Source of the DNA: Hoeflea sp. 108
GTDB taxonomy: Bacteria > Pseudomonadota > Alphaproteobacteria > Rhizobiales > Rhizobiaceae
Length of the DNA stretch: 64,000 nt
Assembly (NCBI RefSeq): GCF_000372965.1
Contig: NZ_KB890025.1
Location: 248,001-312,000, forward strand
Reading direction: 5' to 3'
The notes below the pieces were generated by a model. It was given only the letters and a program-made list of their open reading frames with translations. It was not told where the DNA came from and searched no databases. A program made the translations under genes and the position numbers. Each line of letters starts with the position of its first letter. The first letter of the stretch is position 1. Shown piece by piece: positions 8,551 to 17,889 of the stretch.

Positions 8551-8636
8551 CTGCACTTCGCCGTGCCATTAGTTCGGCGACGCGAGAGCGAGAGCCGACT
8601 CGAACCAAAGACCGGGCGGCCGGAACGGAGCCAAGG

Positions 8637-9341
8637 GTGCAGAAGACAGCCAAGCCGAAAAAGCCGGGGCGTGCCGCCGACAGCGTCGAGAAGGTCTATG
8701 AGGCGGTGAAGGAGCTGGCCGTCGATTACCGCTTCAAGCCGGGCGAGCGCGTCAACGAGGTCGAGCTTGCGACAAGGCTGGGCGTATCGCGCACGCCGGT
8801 GCGCGAGGCGCTGAATCGGCTGGCGCGCGATGGCTTCATGAGCTTCGTGCCCAATCGCGGCTTTTATGCCCGCGACATTACGCCGGAAGGCGTGCAGGAA
8901 CTCTATGAACTCAGGGCTGCCATCGAGCGCGCCGCTTTTCGCCTGGCCTGCCAGCGCGGTACCGATGTCGAAATCGCCGAGACCATCGCCATCTGGCAGA
9001 ACAACAGCAATCTCGGCCCCACCACCAACTGGGCCATGGTGGCGGAGGCCGACGAGGCCTTCCACATCGCCATCGTCAAGCTGGCCAAGAACGAGCGTAT
9101 GCTGGTGGCGCTGGATTCGGTCAATTCGCTGATCCGGTTCTTCCGGCGCATCGACCTTGAAAGCAACCGCCGCCGCGGTGGCACCTATGACGAGCATGCG
9201 GCAATCATCGATTGCCTCCGGCGGCGCGACGGCGACGCTGGTGGCGAACTCATGGAGCGCCATATCACGCTGAGCTCGGCCCATGCCGTAGAGGTGACCA
9301 AGGAAGGTCTGGCTCGGATCTTCTTCGGCAGACCCGACTAG
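8637..9341 (+). CDS. GntR family (FCD) transcriptional regulator
   Basis: Regulator of 234 residues. The winged helix covers about residues 15-75 (VYEAVKELAVDYRFKPGERV, then ATRLGVSRTPVREALNRLAR), followed by an FCD ligand domain with the metal-binding pattern around EADEAFHIAI, ending in MERHI. The start is placed at GTG 8637, preceded by GGAG at a 6-base spacing; an ATG at 8544 would overlap the inverted repeat. It lies divergent from ridA-dadA and 128 bases before a second amino-acid oxidase, so it probably regulates amino-acid oxidation genes on both sides. Confidence 0.9.
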   Translation: MQKTAKPKKPGRAADSVEKVYEAVKELAVDYRFKPGERVNEVELATRLGVSRTPVREALNRLARDGFMSFVPNRGFYARDITPEGVQELYELRAAIERAAFRLACQRGTDVEIAETIAIWQNNSNLGPTTNWAMVAEADEAFHIAIVKLAKNERMLVALDSVNSLIRFFRRIDLESNRRRGGTYDEHAAIIDCLRRRDGDAGGELMERHITLSSAHAVEVTKEGLARIFFGRPD

Positions 9342-9469
9342 CCGCGCGCTGTGTTTTCCCCTGTTTAGAACGCAACGGCCGAGCGGCCGGCGTTGCAACG
9401 CGGTTCCGCCTGTGCAGACGTAGCGGCTGCCGCGCCGCTGGCTTGGCCTTCAGGGATTGGGAGAAGTGA

Positions 9470-10795
9470 ATGGGGCCTCCGGTCGATCCGGTTCCCGCAG
9501 GGGATAGCCAGCCTAAGTCAGCCGATGTCGTGATCGTCGGTGGCGGCATCATCGGCGTCAGTACGGCGTTGTTCCTGGCCAAGCGCGGCGTATCGGTCGT
9601 CCTGTGCGAGAAGGGACACATCGCCGGCGAGCAGTCGAGCCGCAACTGGGGCTGGTGCCGGCGCATGGGCCGCGACCCGCGCGAACTGCCTCTGATCGTC
9701 GAGGCGCTGAAGATGTGGGGCGACATCGAGCAGCTGGTCGGCGAGGACGTCGGATTCCGCCGCACCGGCATTCTCTATCTCTGCCAGGACGAAAGCGACG
9801 TCGAGCATCATTCCGAGTGGCTGAAGACGGCCGGCGACTATGCGCTCGACACGAGGATGATCGAGGGCAGGGCGCTCGCCGATCTGATGCCCGGCGCGCA
9901 GAAGAATTTTCGTGCGGCACTTCACACGCCAAGCGACGGTCGCGCTGAGCCGCAGAAGGCGGCGCCCGCGATTGCGCGCGCCGCACAAAGAGCCGGCGCG
10001 CAGATCCTGTTGCGCTGCGCCGTGCGCGAGATCGAGACCGAGGGCGGCCGCGTCAGCGGTGTCGTCACTGAAAATGGCCTGATCCGCGCCGGAACCGTCG
10101 TGGTCGCCGGTGGCGCTTGGTCGAGCCGGCTCTGCCGGGATGTTGGCGTTCGCCTGCCGCAGCTTGCCGTGCGCTCGTCGGTCATGCGCACGGCACCTGT
10201 CGAGGGTGGTCCCGACGGTGCCGCATGGACCGAGGGTTTTGCTTACCGCAAGCGGCTCGACGGCGGCTACACCATCGCCGACGGCACGATCAGCTACCAC
10301 CATGTAAATCCCGACAGTTTCCGCTATTTCGCCGACTTCCTGCCGATCCTGTCGCGCGAATGGCGCTCTGTCGGCCTGCGCTTCGGCGATTTCGTCGGCG
10401 GCCCGTTCGGGCTGTCGCCGAAGCTGGACGGCGCGGCGACTGTCTACGAGACGCATCGCACACTCGATCCGGAGCCTGCCGAAGGCCGGCTCGAGCAGGC
10501 GCGTGCCAGCATGGAAAAGGTGTTTCCGGTGCTGAAGGGCGTGCCAACGGTGCAGCGCTGGGCAGGCTTCATCGACGCCACGCCCGATGCCGTGCCGGTC
10601 ATTGCACCGGTCAAGTCGATGCCGGGGCTGATGCTCGCGACCGGCTTCTCCGGCCACGGCTTCGGCATCGGTCCGGCGGCTGGCCGGCTGACAGCCGACC
10701 TTGTCACCAACGACACCCCGTTGGTCGATCCCAGGGCCTTCCGCTACGAGCGCTTCATCGACGGCACGAAACACCGGCCGACAACGGGGGTGTGA
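9470..10795 (+). CDS. FAD-dependent oxidoreductase (DAO family)
   Basis: Glycine/D-amino acid oxidase-like flavoprotein, 441 residues. The dinucleotide fold is VVIVGGGIIGVSTALFLAKR at about 20-40, then EQSSRNWGWCRR, where a residue near this position anchors the flavin in some relatives. The C-terminus has RWAGFIDATPDAVPVI and TGFSGHGFGIGPAAGR. The protein resembles DadA/sarcosine-oxidase-like enzymes whose substrate cannot be assigned. Its location just before the C1 cluster leaves open a role with N-methylated or secondary amino acids, but that is only context. No RidA partner lies directly beside it. Confidence 0.85.
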   Translation: MGPPVDPVPAGDSQPKSADVVIVGGGIIGVSTALFLAKRGVSVVLCEKGHIAGEQSSRNWGWCRRMGRDPRELPLIVEALKMWGDIEQLVGEDVGFRRTGILYLCQDESDVEHHSEWLKTAGDYALDTRMIEGRALADLMPGAQKNFRAALHTPSDGRAEPQKAAPAIARAAQRAGAQILLRCAVREIETEGGRVSGVVTENGLIRAGTVVVAGGAWSSRLCRDVGVRLPQLAVRSSVMRTAPVEGGPDGAAWTEGFAYRKRLDGGYTIADGTISYHHVNPDSFRYFADFLPILSREWRSVGLRFGDFVGGPFGLSPKLDGAATVYETHRTLDPEPAEGRLEQARASMEKVFPVLKGVPTVQRWAGFIDATPDAVPVIAPVKSMPGLMLATGFSGHGFGIGPAAGRLTADLVTNDTPLVDPRAFRYERFIDGTKHRPTTGV

Positions 10796-10843
10796 CGCCC
10801 AGTCCACCTGGTATCGGGTAGGTCCGGTCCTATCCGAACGGTC

Positions 10844-10873
10844 GCCCGCACCTCTGAACGAGTAGGTGCGGGC
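10844..10873 (+). terminator. Hairpin, possible terminator or sgaA leader
   Basis: GCCCGCACCT / AGGTGCGGGC form a perfect 10-base stem with a 10-base loop in the 201-base gap before sgaA. No T-run follows, so it may be a rho-dependent end for the oxidase gene or a leader structure of the serine-cycle transcript. Confidence 0.4.
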
Positions 10874-10996
10874 CAACGCCCAAAGGTCCGCGTTTCTATC
10901 CCGACAGGTGTTGTGAGGGTCGGGGGCAAAACCGATCATCCTCTCGAAAGCCACGAAAGGGCACGGCGCCCTGAGCAGTCTTCGGGAGGACATATC

Positions 10997-12187
10997 ATGG
11001 CCGGCTTCACACAGCTTTTTGTTCCAGGACCGACTAACGTTCCGGAGGTTGTCCGGCAGGCGATGAACATGCCCATGGAGGACATGCGCGCGCCTGACTA
11101 TCCGACCTTCACCCGCGGCCTGTTCACCGACCTGATGAAGGTGTTCCGCAACGAGACCGGCCGCGCCTTCATTTTCCCGTCCTCGGGCACCGGCGCCTGG
11201 GAATCGGCGATCACCAACACGCTCAGCCCCGGCGACCGCGTGCTGATGTCGCGCTTTGGCCAGTTCTCGTATCTGTGGGTCGACATGGCCGAGCGCTTCG
11301 GCCTCGACGTCGACGTCGTCGACGTCGAATGGGGTACGGGCGTTCCGGTCGAGATCTATGCCGAGCGTCTCGCCGCCGACAAGGAGCACCGCATCAAGGC
11401 GGTCTTCGTCACCCACAACGAGACGGCCACAGGCGTGACCAGCGATGTCGGCGCGGTGCGTGCTGCGCTCAATGCGGCCAAGCATCCGGCGCTGCTTTTC
11501 GTCGACGGCGTGTCGTCGGTCGGATCGATCGATTTCCGCCAGGAGGAATGGGGCGTCGACTGTGCCGTGTCAGGTTCGCAGAAGGGCTTCATGCTGCCGC
11601 CCGGTCTAGGCTTCCTGTCGGTCAGCCAGAAGGCGCTGGCCGCTGCCAAGCAGGCGAAGTTCAGCCGCTGCTACTTCTCCTTCGAGGATCAGATCCGCGC
11701 CAACGACACTGGCTACTTCCCCTACACGCCGGCGGTGCAGCTGCTGCGCGGCATGCGCGCTGCCCTTGACCTGATCCAGGAGGAGGGCCTCGACAACATC
11801 TTCGAACGCCACAACCGTCTGGCGACAGGCGTGCGCAAGGCTGTCGACGCCTGGGGCCTGAAGGTCTGCGCCAAGGAGGCGAAGTGGAACTCCGACACGG
11901 TCAGCGCGATCGTGGTTCCCGAGGGCATCGACAGCGCCGAAGTCGTGCGCCGCGCCTATCACGGCTACCAGACCTCGCTCGGCGTCGGCCTGAACAAGGT
12001 CGCCGGCAAGGTGTTCCGCATCGGCCATCTTGGCTGGGTCAACGAAGTGATGATGTGCGGCGCGATCTCGGCTGCCGAAATGGCGCTGCGCGACGTCGGC
12101 GTGAAGGTGCAGCCGGGCTCCGGCGTCGGCGCCGCCCTAGAGCACTATCGCCTGTCGGCCCAGCCGGCCGTCGCCAAAGCGGCCTGA
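10997..12187 (+). CDS. sgaA: Serine-glyoxylate aminotransferase
   Basis: PLP enzyme that transfers the amino group of serine to glyoxylate, giving hydroxypyruvate and glycine: a defining serine-cycle step. It has 396 residues, as expected. The N-terminus MAGFTQLFVPGPTNVPEVVR and the PLP-lysine motif SGSQKGFMLPPGLGF (Lys about 196) match class-V aminotransferases of this type. The ATG at 10997 is preceded by GGGAGGA. It is first in a run sgaA-mclA-mtkA-mtkB with gaps of 11-13 bases, so co-transcription is likely. The context makes sgaA more likely than alanine-glyoxylate transaminase. Confidence 0.94.
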   Translation: MAGFTQLFVPGPTNVPEVVRQAMNMPMEDMRAPDYPTFTRGLFTDLMKVFRNETGRAFIFPSSGTGAWESAITNTLSPGDRVLMSRFGQFSYLWVDMAERFGLDVDVVDVEWGTGVPVEIYAERLAADKEHRIKAVFVTHNETATGVTSDVGAVRAALNAAKHPALLFVDGVSSVGSIDFRQEEWGVDCAVSGSQKGFMLPPGLGFLSVSQKALAAAKQAKFSRCYFSFEDQIRANDTGYFPYTPAVQLLRGMRAALDLIQEEGLDNIFERHNRLATGVRKAVDAWGLKVCAKEAKWNSDTVSAIVVPEGIDSAEVVRRAYHGYQTSLGVGLNKVAGKVFRIGHLGWVNEVMMCGAISAAEMALRDVGVKVQPGSGVGAALEHYRLSAQPAVAKAA

Positions 12188-12198
12188 GGGAGGATCGC

Positions 12199-13164
12199 AT
12201 GAGCCATACACTCCACCACCTCCGCAAGCTGCGCCTCCAGCGCAGCGAGCTGGCTGTCCCCGGCTCCAACCCGGAGATGATCCGCAAGGCCGCCGACGGC
12301 GACGCCGACTACATCTTCCTCGACATCGAGGATGCGGTGGCGCCGCCGGACAAGGAGCGGGCGCGGAAGAACATCATCCAGGCGCTCAACGAAATCGACT
12401 GGCGCGCTAAGGGCAAGACCATCTCGGTCCGTATCAACGGCCTCGACACCCATTACATGTATCGCGACGTGGTCGATGTGATGGAGCAGGCCGGCGACAA
12501 GCTCGACACCATCCTGGTGCCCAAGGTCGGCGTGCCTGCCGACCTCTACATGGTCGACGCCATGGTCAGCCAGATAGAAACGGCCAAGGGTTTCAAGACC
12601 CGTGTCGGCCTGGAAGCACTCATCGAGACGGCACTGGGCATGGCCAATGTCGAGGCGATCGCCGCCTATGGCGGCCGGCTCGAGGCGATGCATTTCGGCG
12701 TTGCCGACTATGCTGCGAGCTGCAAGGCGCGCACGGTCAGCATCGGCGGTCTCAACCCCGACTATCCCGGCGACCAGTGGCACGCAGCCCTGTCGCGCAT
12801 GACGGTCGCCTGCCGCGCCTACGGCCTGCGCCCCATCGACGGACCATTCGGTGACTTCTCCGATCCGGAGGCCTATATCGCCGCCGCCAAGCGTGCGGCA
12901 GCGCTCGGTATCGAAGGCAAATGGGCGATCCACCCCTCGCAGATCGAACTGGCCAACGCGGTGTTTTCGCCGCCGGAAAAGGAAGTCACCCGCGCCCGCC
13001 GCATCATCGAGGTGCTGAAGGAAGCCGAGGAGCAGGGCAAGGGCGCTGCCGCCCTCGACGGCAAGATGATCGACGCAGCATCCGAGCGCATGGCGCGCAA
13101 TGTGCTGGTCATGCACGAGGCAATCGAGCAGTCGGCGCGGTCGCGCACGAGCCTGCCAAACTGA
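12199..13164 (+). CDS. mclA: Malyl-CoA lyase (HpcH/HpaI-CitE family)
   Basis: Splits L-malyl-CoA to acetyl-CoA and glyoxylate, regenerating the serine-cycle acceptor. It has 321 residues. Family motifs are RSELAVPGSNPEMI, the Mg2+-binding YIFLDIEDAVAPPDK, and EALIETALGMANVEAIA with the metal-ligand Glu. The C-terminal GKWAIHPSQIELAN is typical of CitE/Mcl proteins. AGGA precedes the ATG. It lies between sgaA and mtkA, whose product makes its substrate, so malyl-CoA lyase is favoured over citramalyl-CoA or citrate lyase beta. Confidence 0.93.
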   Translation: MSHTLHHLRKLRLQRSELAVPGSNPEMIRKAADGDADYIFLDIEDAVAPPDKERARKNIIQALNEIDWRAKGKTISVRINGLDTHYMYRDVVDVMEQAGDKLDTILVPKVGVPADLYMVDAMVSQIETAKGFKTRVGLEALIETALGMANVEAIAAYGGRLEAMHFGVADYAASCKARTVSIGGLNPDYPGDQWHAALSRMTVACRAYGLRPIDGPFGDFSDPEAYIAAAKRAAALGIEGKWAIHPSQIELANAVFSPPEKEVTRARRIIEVLKEAEEQGKGAAALDGKMIDAASERMARNVLVMHEAIEQSARSRTSLPN

Positions 13165-13177
13165 GGAGGAGTGCGAC

Positions 13178-14362
13178 ATGGATATTCATGAATACCAGGC
13201 CAAGGAACTGCTCTCGCGCTACTCGGTGCAGATTCCGCGCGGCGGCCTTGCCTACAGCCCCGAGCAGGCGACCTACCGCGCCAGCGAGATCGGTGGCGGC
13301 AAGTGGGTGGTCAAGGCGCAGATCCATTCCGGCGCCCGCGGCAAGGCCGGCGGCATCCGCATCTGTACGACCGACAACGAAGTTTCCGACGCTGCCGAAG
13401 CCATGCTCGGCCGTAAGCTGGTGACCCACCAGACCGGACCGAAGGGCAAGCTGGTGTCGCGCCTCTATGTCGAGGAAACCGTCGACATCCGCCAGGAGCT
13501 CTATCTCGGCATCGTGCTCGACCGTAAATCGGAGCGTGTCATGATCGTCGCCTCCGCCTCCGGCGGCATGGAGATCGAGGAGATCGCCGAAAAGCAGCCC
13601 GACTCGATCATTCGTGCCATCGTCGATCCGGGCGCCGGCATGCAGCAGTTCCAGGCCCGCGAGATCGCCTTCGGTCTCGGGCTCGAAAACAGCCTGATCG
13701 GCAAGGCTGTCGAGACGCTGCTCGGCTGCTACCGCGTGTTCCGCGACTTCGACGCATCGATGCTGGAGATCAATCCGCTCGTCGTCACCAAGGACGGCAA
13801 TCTGATCGCGCTCGACGCCAAGATGTCGTTCGACGAGAACGCGTTGTTCCGCCGCGCCGAAATCTCGGAGTTGCGCGACAAGTCGCAGGAAGACCCGCGC
13901 GAAACCTTCGCCAGCGACCGCGGCCTGTCCTATGTTGGCCTCGACGGCAACATCGGCTGCATCATCAACGGCGCCGGTCTCGCCATGGCGACCATGGACA
14001 TGATCAAGATGTCTGGCGGTGAGCCGGCCAACTTCCTCGACATCGGCGGTGGTGCCTCGCCTGAACGCGTGGCCAAGGCGTTTCGCGCCGTGCTGGCCGA
14101 CAAGAATGTCGAGACCATCCTGGTCAACATCTTTGCCGGCATCAACCGCTGCGACTGGGTGGCCGAGGGCGTCATCAAGGCAATCCGCGAGGTCGGCGTG
14201 AAGGTGCCGCTGGTCGTGCGCCTGGCCGGCACGAATGTCGAAGAGGGCCGCCGCATCCTCGCCGAGTCCGGCGAGAAGGTGATCGTCGCCGAAACGCTGG
14301 CCGAAGCAGCCGAGAAATCGGTCGAGGCGATGCGTGCCTATTCCAAATCGAAGAAGAACTGA
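13178..14362 (+). CDS. mtkA: Malate-CoA ligase, beta subunit
   Basis: ATP-grasp beta subunit of malate thiokinase, which makes malyl-CoA from malate, CoA and ATP. It has 394 residues. It starts with MDIHEYQAKELLSRY as in succinyl-CoA synthetase beta (SucC). The ATP-grasp region includes KAQIHSGARGKAGGIRIC, and LEINPLVV and NIFAGINRCDWVAEG lie in the CoA-ligase part. It is hard to separate from sucC on sequence alone; position between mclA and mtkB and next to other serine-cycle genes decides the call. GAGGAG lies before the ATG. Confidence 0.92.
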   Translation: MDIHEYQAKELLSRYSVQIPRGGLAYSPEQATYRASEIGGGKWVVKAQIHSGARGKAGGIRICTTDNEVSDAAEAMLGRKLVTHQTGPKGKLVSRLYVEETVDIRQELYLGIVLDRKSERVMIVASASGGMEIEEIAEKQPDSIIRAIVDPGAGMQQFQAREIAFGLGLENSLIGKAVETLLGCYRVFRDFDASMLEINPLVVTKDGNLIALDAKMSFDENALFRRAEISELRDKSQEDPRETFASDRGLSYVGLDGNIGCIINGAGLAMATMDMIKMSGGEPANFLDIGGGASPERVAKAFRAVLADKNVETILVNIFAGINRCDWVAEGVIKAIREVGVKVPLVVRLAGTNVEEGRRILAESGEKVIVAETLAEAAEKSVEAMRAYSKSKKN

Positions 14363-14374
14363 GGGGAGGTCAAA

Positions 14375-15274
14375 ATGGCAGTACTCTTGAACCGCAGGAC
14401 GCGCGTCATCGTCCAGGGCCTCACCGGCAAGATCGGCTCGTTCCACGCCGACGACATGAAGCGTTACGGCACCAACGTCGTCGGCGGTGTGACGCCGGGC
14501 AAGGGCGGGCAGGTCCATCAGGGCATTCCGGTGTTCAACACCGTCAGGGGCGCCGTGCGAGAGACGGGCGCCGAAGCCTCCATCGTCTTCGTGCCGCCGC
14601 CCTTCGCGGCCGACTCGATCATGGAAGCGGCGGAAGCCGGTCTCAAGCTCTGCGTCTGCATCACCGACGGCATTCCCTCCCAGGACATGATGAGGGTTAA
14701 GCGCTACATGCGCCGCTTCCGCTACGAAGACCGCATGCGCCTCGTCGGCCCCAACTGCGCCGGCGTCATCACACCCGGACAGGCGCTGATGGGCATCATG
14801 CCCGGCAACATCTACCTGCCGGGCCGTGTCGGCATCGTCGGCCGTTCGGGTACGCTCGGCTATGAGGCAGCCTCGCAGATGAAGGCGCTCGGCATTGGCG
14901 TGTCGACCTCGGTCGGCATCGGCGGCGACCCGATCAACGGCTCGTCCTTCAAGGACATCCTCAAGCTGTTTGAGGACGATCCCGACACCGACGCCGTGGT
15001 CATGATCGGCGAGATCGGCGGTCCGCAGGAGGCCGAGGCCGCCGAATGGGCCAGGCACAACATGCGCAAGCCGCTGATCGCCTACATCGCAGGCCTTTCG
15101 GCGCCGAAGGGCAAGCGCATGGGCCATGCCGGCGCCATCATCTCCGCCTTCGGCGAATCCGCCCAGGAAAAGGTCGAAATCCTGCGTGAGGCGGGCGTGA
15201 CGATCGTGCCGACCCCCGCAGCCTTCGGTCCGACCGTTGCCGGCGTGCTCGAACAGCAGAAGAAGGCCGCCTGA
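14375..15274 (+). CDS. mtkB: Malate-CoA ligase, alpha subunit
   Basis: Alpha subunit of malate thiokinase, 299 residues, SucD-like. The CoA-binding Rossmann part has VIVQGLTGKIGSFHADDM; LVGPNCAGVITPG follows; the phosphohistidine loop is KGKRMGHAGAI with His at about 251. It starts 12 bases after mtkA behind a GGGGAGG site. It ends the first serine-cycle sub-operon, with a stem-loop 12 bases downstream. Confidence 0.93.
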   Translation: MAVLLNRRTRVIVQGLTGKIGSFHADDMKRYGTNVVGGVTPGKGGQVHQGIPVFNTVRGAVRETGAEASIVFVPPPFAADSIMEAAEAGLKLCVCITDGIPSQDMMRVKRYMRRFRYEDRMRLVGPNCAGVITPGQALMGIMPGNIYLPGRVGIVGRSGTLGYEAASQMKALGIGVSTSVGIGGDPINGSSFKDILKLFEDDPDTDAVVMIGEIGGPQEAEAAEWARHNMRKPLIAYIAGLSAPKGKRMGHAGAIISAFGESAQEKVEILREAGVTIVPTPAAFGPTVAGVLEQQKKAA

Positions 15275-15286
15275 CCCGGCCTTCGA

Positions 15287-15315
15287 GGGGAGCCGGCGCC
15301 GACCGGCTCCCCTTT
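15287..15315 (+). terminator. Probable terminator after mtkB
   Basis: GGGGAGCCGG / CCGGCTCCCC form a 10-base stem with a 6-base loop, followed by TTTCTC. The T-run is short, so partial read-through into hprA is possible. Confidence 0.65.
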
Positions 15316-15427
15316 CTCGCCTCGGCCGGAAGATCGGTCTCGATTTTCCCTTCGGTCGATGCGTAGTCTATCGGCGTCGAGGCCCGCACGGGCGGGCGAC
15401 GCTCCAAGTTCATTCTAGGGAAATGCG

Positions 15428-16396
15428 ATGAAACCTCGGGTTATAGTCACGCGGCGCTGGCCACAGGCGGTCGAACAGGTCCTGGCGGAACGGTTCGACA
15501 CCACCTTCAACCAGGGCGACGTTCCGCTGAGCCCGACCCAGATCAAGGCGGCATTCCTGAATTTCGATGCGATCCTGCCGACCGTGAGCGACAAGCTGCC
15601 GGCAGCAGTCTTCCCTGACGCTGATATCCGCACCAGGATCCTCGCCAATTTCGGCGTCGGTTTCAGCCATATCGACACCGATGCCGCCAAGGCGCGTGGC
15701 ATCACCGTGACCAACACGCCGGGCGTGCTTACCGATTGCACAGCCGACATCGGCATGAGCCTTCTGCTTTCGGTCGCCCGGCGGGCCGGTGAGGGCGAGC
15801 GCCAGCTGCGCTCCGGGCAGTGGGCGGGCTGGTGCCCGACCCACATGATCGGTACCAAGGTGACCGGCAAGACCATCGGCATCATCGGCATGGGTCGCAT
15901 CGGCAAGGCGATGGCCAAGCGGGCGCATTTCGGCTTCGACATGGACGTCGTCTTCTACAACCGCTCGAAGGTCGATGACGAGGAGACCCGCGCTATGGGC
16001 GCGCGCCAGCTTGCCAGCATCGAGGACGTGTTGGCCGCGGCCGATTTCGTCTCGCTGCATTGCCCAGGCGGCGCCGAGAACCGCCATCTCATCAATGCCG
16101 ACCGGCTTGCCGCGATGAAGCGCGGCGCGTTTCTCATCAACACGGCGCGTGGCGACGTGGTTGACCAGAAGGCGCTGGTGGCAGCGCTTCAGGAAGGCAA
16201 GATCGCCGGCGCCGGCCTCGACGTCTATGACGGCGAGCCCGACGTGCCGGCGGAACTGATCGGCATGGAGAATGTGGTTCTGCTGCCGCATCTTGGCAGC
16301 GCCACGGAGGAAACCCGGGTGGCCATGGGCATGAAGGCGGTCGACAATCTGACCGCCTTCTTCGAAGGCCGCCCCTTACCCGACAAGGTGGTGTGA
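15428..16396 (+). CDS. hprA: Hydroxypyruvate reductase (D-2-hydroxyacid dehydrogenase family)
   Basis: Reduces hydroxypyruvate to D-glycerate in the serine cycle; glyoxylate reduction is a likely side activity. It has 322 residues. The NAD(P) loop is TIGIIGMGRIGKAMAKR (about 146-162). Catalytic Arg (NTARGDVVD), Glu (YDGEPDVP) and His (LLPHLGSAT) are all in place. Strand beta-2 ends in VFYNRSK, where the Arg suggests NADPH use; this is inference. The stop overlaps the gckA start by one base (TGATG), so the two are translationally coupled. Confidence 0.92.
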   Translation: MKPRVIVTRRWPQAVEQVLAERFDTTFNQGDVPLSPTQIKAAFLNFDAILPTVSDKLPAAVFPDADIRTRILANFGVGFSHIDTDAAKARGITVTNTPGVLTDCTADIGMSLLLSVARRAGEGERQLRSGQWAGWCPTHMIGTKVTGKTIGIIGMGRIGKAMAKRAHFGFDMDVVFYNRSKVDDEETRAMGARQLASIEDVLAAADFVSLHCPGGAENRHLINADRLAAMKRGAFLINTARGDVVDQKALVAALQEGKIAGAGLDVYDGEPDVPAELIGMENVVLLPHLGSATEETRVAMGMKAVDNLTAFFEGRPLPDKVV

Positions 16397-17694
16397 TGAT
16401 CGACGACCGTTCGGCTCCGGCAGTGACCAGGCTCCGCGAACAGGCGATTGCGCTGTTCCGCGAGGGTGTTGCGGCATCGGACCCCGAACGGGCCGTCATC
16501 TCGGCGCTGGACGCGCGTCGTGGCGAGATCGCCAGAGCAAACCGCGTCATCCTGATCGCCTTCGGCAAGGCTGCCTGCCCCATGGCGCGGGCAGCACTGC
16601 CTTTTGTCGGTGACAAGCTGCATCACGCCTGCGCGGTGACCAACCGCGAGAACCTGGCGCCGGTTCCCGGCGTCGAAGTCATCGCGGGTGGCCATCCCTT
16701 GCCCGACGAGGGCGGCATCGCAGGCGCCTATGCGGTCGAACGCGCCGCACGCTCGGCCGAGCCCGGCGACCTGGTGCTTGTGCTGGTCAGTGGCGGCGGC
16801 TCGGCCTTGATCTGCGCGCCGTCCCCCGGCGTGTCGCTGGCCGACAAGATCGCGCTCAATTCAGCGCTCATCCGCTGCGGCGCCGACATCAACGAAATCA
16901 ACGCGGTGCGCCAGCAGTTCTCGCGGCTAAAGGGCGGCCGGCTCGCCCAGCTCGTGTCCGGCGCGAAGATGCTGTCGCTGATCCTGTCCGATGTGCCGGG
17001 CGACGATGTCGGCACCATCGCCAGCGGGCCGACCGCCCGGCCATCGGCAAGCGCTGCAGATGCACTGCGCATCATCTCGCGCTACGGCCTGTATGACAGG
17101 CTGCCCGCAACCCTTCGCGGCCATATCGACAATCTGCCGTTGACCGGACCTGAAACCAGCTTCGACCATGTCGAGAACGTCATCGTCGGCTCCAACAGCA
17201 TCAGCCTGCACAAGGTGATGGAGAGTGCGGAGACCAGCTATCCGATGGTGGTCAAGGCCGACGACTGGCTGAGCGGCGATGTCTCCGACGTTGCCGAGAT
17301 CCTGCATCGCATGGCCATTTTCGCGGCCAACCAGCGCGGTCCCGTTGCCATCGTTGCCGGCGGTGAGCCGACCGTGCGCGTCGCGGGCACCGGCATCGGC
17401 GGCCGCAACCAGGAACTCGCCCTTCGTTTCGCGCTGCTCAACGAATGGGCCTCGATCAAGCGCCCCTGGGTGTTTCTCAGCGGCGGCACCGACGGTCGCG
17501 ACGGTCCCACCGATGCGGCAGGCGGGATCGTCGATCCAAGCTCGACGAGCTGGATGCGCAAGCTCGGCTGCAATCCTGTGGCGCTGCTTGAAAACAACGA
17601 TTCCTATCATGCGCTGGAATCATCGGGCGATCTGCTGATCACGGGTGCCACCGGCACCAATGTCGCCGATCTCCAGATCTTGCTGATGCAGTAG
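16396..17694 (+). CDS. gckA: Glycerate 2-kinase (MOFRL family)
   Basis: Phosphorylates D-glycerate to 2-phosphoglycerate, feeding enolase and PEP carboxylase in the serine cycle. It has 432 residues. It shows LVLVSGGGSALICAPSPGVS, VRQQFSRLKGGRLAQ, LILSDVPGDDVGTIASGPTA and the MOFRL-domain GGRNQELALRFAL with FLSGGTDGRDGPTDAAGG near the C-terminus. The ATG at 16396 overlaps the hprA stop; a GTG one codon earlier is in frame. The 195-base gap to the next gene holds the palindrome TTTTCGAAAA (17748-17757). Confidence 0.93.
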   Translation: MIDDRSAPAVTRLREQAIALFREGVAASDPERAVISALDARRGEIARANRVILIAFGKAACPMARAALPFVGDKLHHACAVTNRENLAPVPGVEVIAGGHPLPDEGGIAGAYAVERAARSAEPGDLVLVLVSGGGSALICAPSPGVSLADKIALNSALIRCGADINEINAVRQQFSRLKGGRLAQLVSGAKMLSLILSDVPGDDVGTIASGPTARPSASAADALRIISRYGLYDRLPATLRGHIDNLPLTGPETSFDHVENVIVGSNSISLHKVMESAETSYPMVVKADDWLSGDVSDVAEILHRMAIFAANQRGPVAIVAGGEPTVRVAGTGIGGRNQELALRFALLNEWASIKRPWVFLSGGTDGRDGPTDAAGGIVDPSSTSWMRKLGCNPVALLENNDSYHALESSGDLLITGATGTNVADLQILLMQ

Positions 17695-17889
17695 TCGCAG
17701 CTTCGGCCACTGCCGGTCATTGTCGCATCGGCGGTCAGAATATTCCATTTTCGAAAACGAAGACGTTCGCCGCCGCTGTCTGGTTGAGCTCCTTTGCCCA
17801 AGGTCAACTTTCGTACCTGTTGTTTCCGCTGCTGAAAATGTTTACTGTCGGTGAAATAGATTCAGCGATCAGCAGCGGGTGGCAACGAC

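Noticed and set aside
11300..11330. GACGTC/GTCGAC-rich repeat inside sgaA
   Set aside because: A short run encoding Asp-Val repeats in a conserved region of the aminotransferase; no sign of a regulatory repeat.
13109..15127. 672-residue reverse ORF opposite mtkA/mtkB
   Set aside because: Shadow of two well-identified genes; composition is typical of antisense frames in high-GC DNA.
17748..17757. TTTTCGAAAA palindrome after gckA as a terminator
   Set aside because: Stem is only AT pairs around CG with no loop; too weak to terminate and common by chance.
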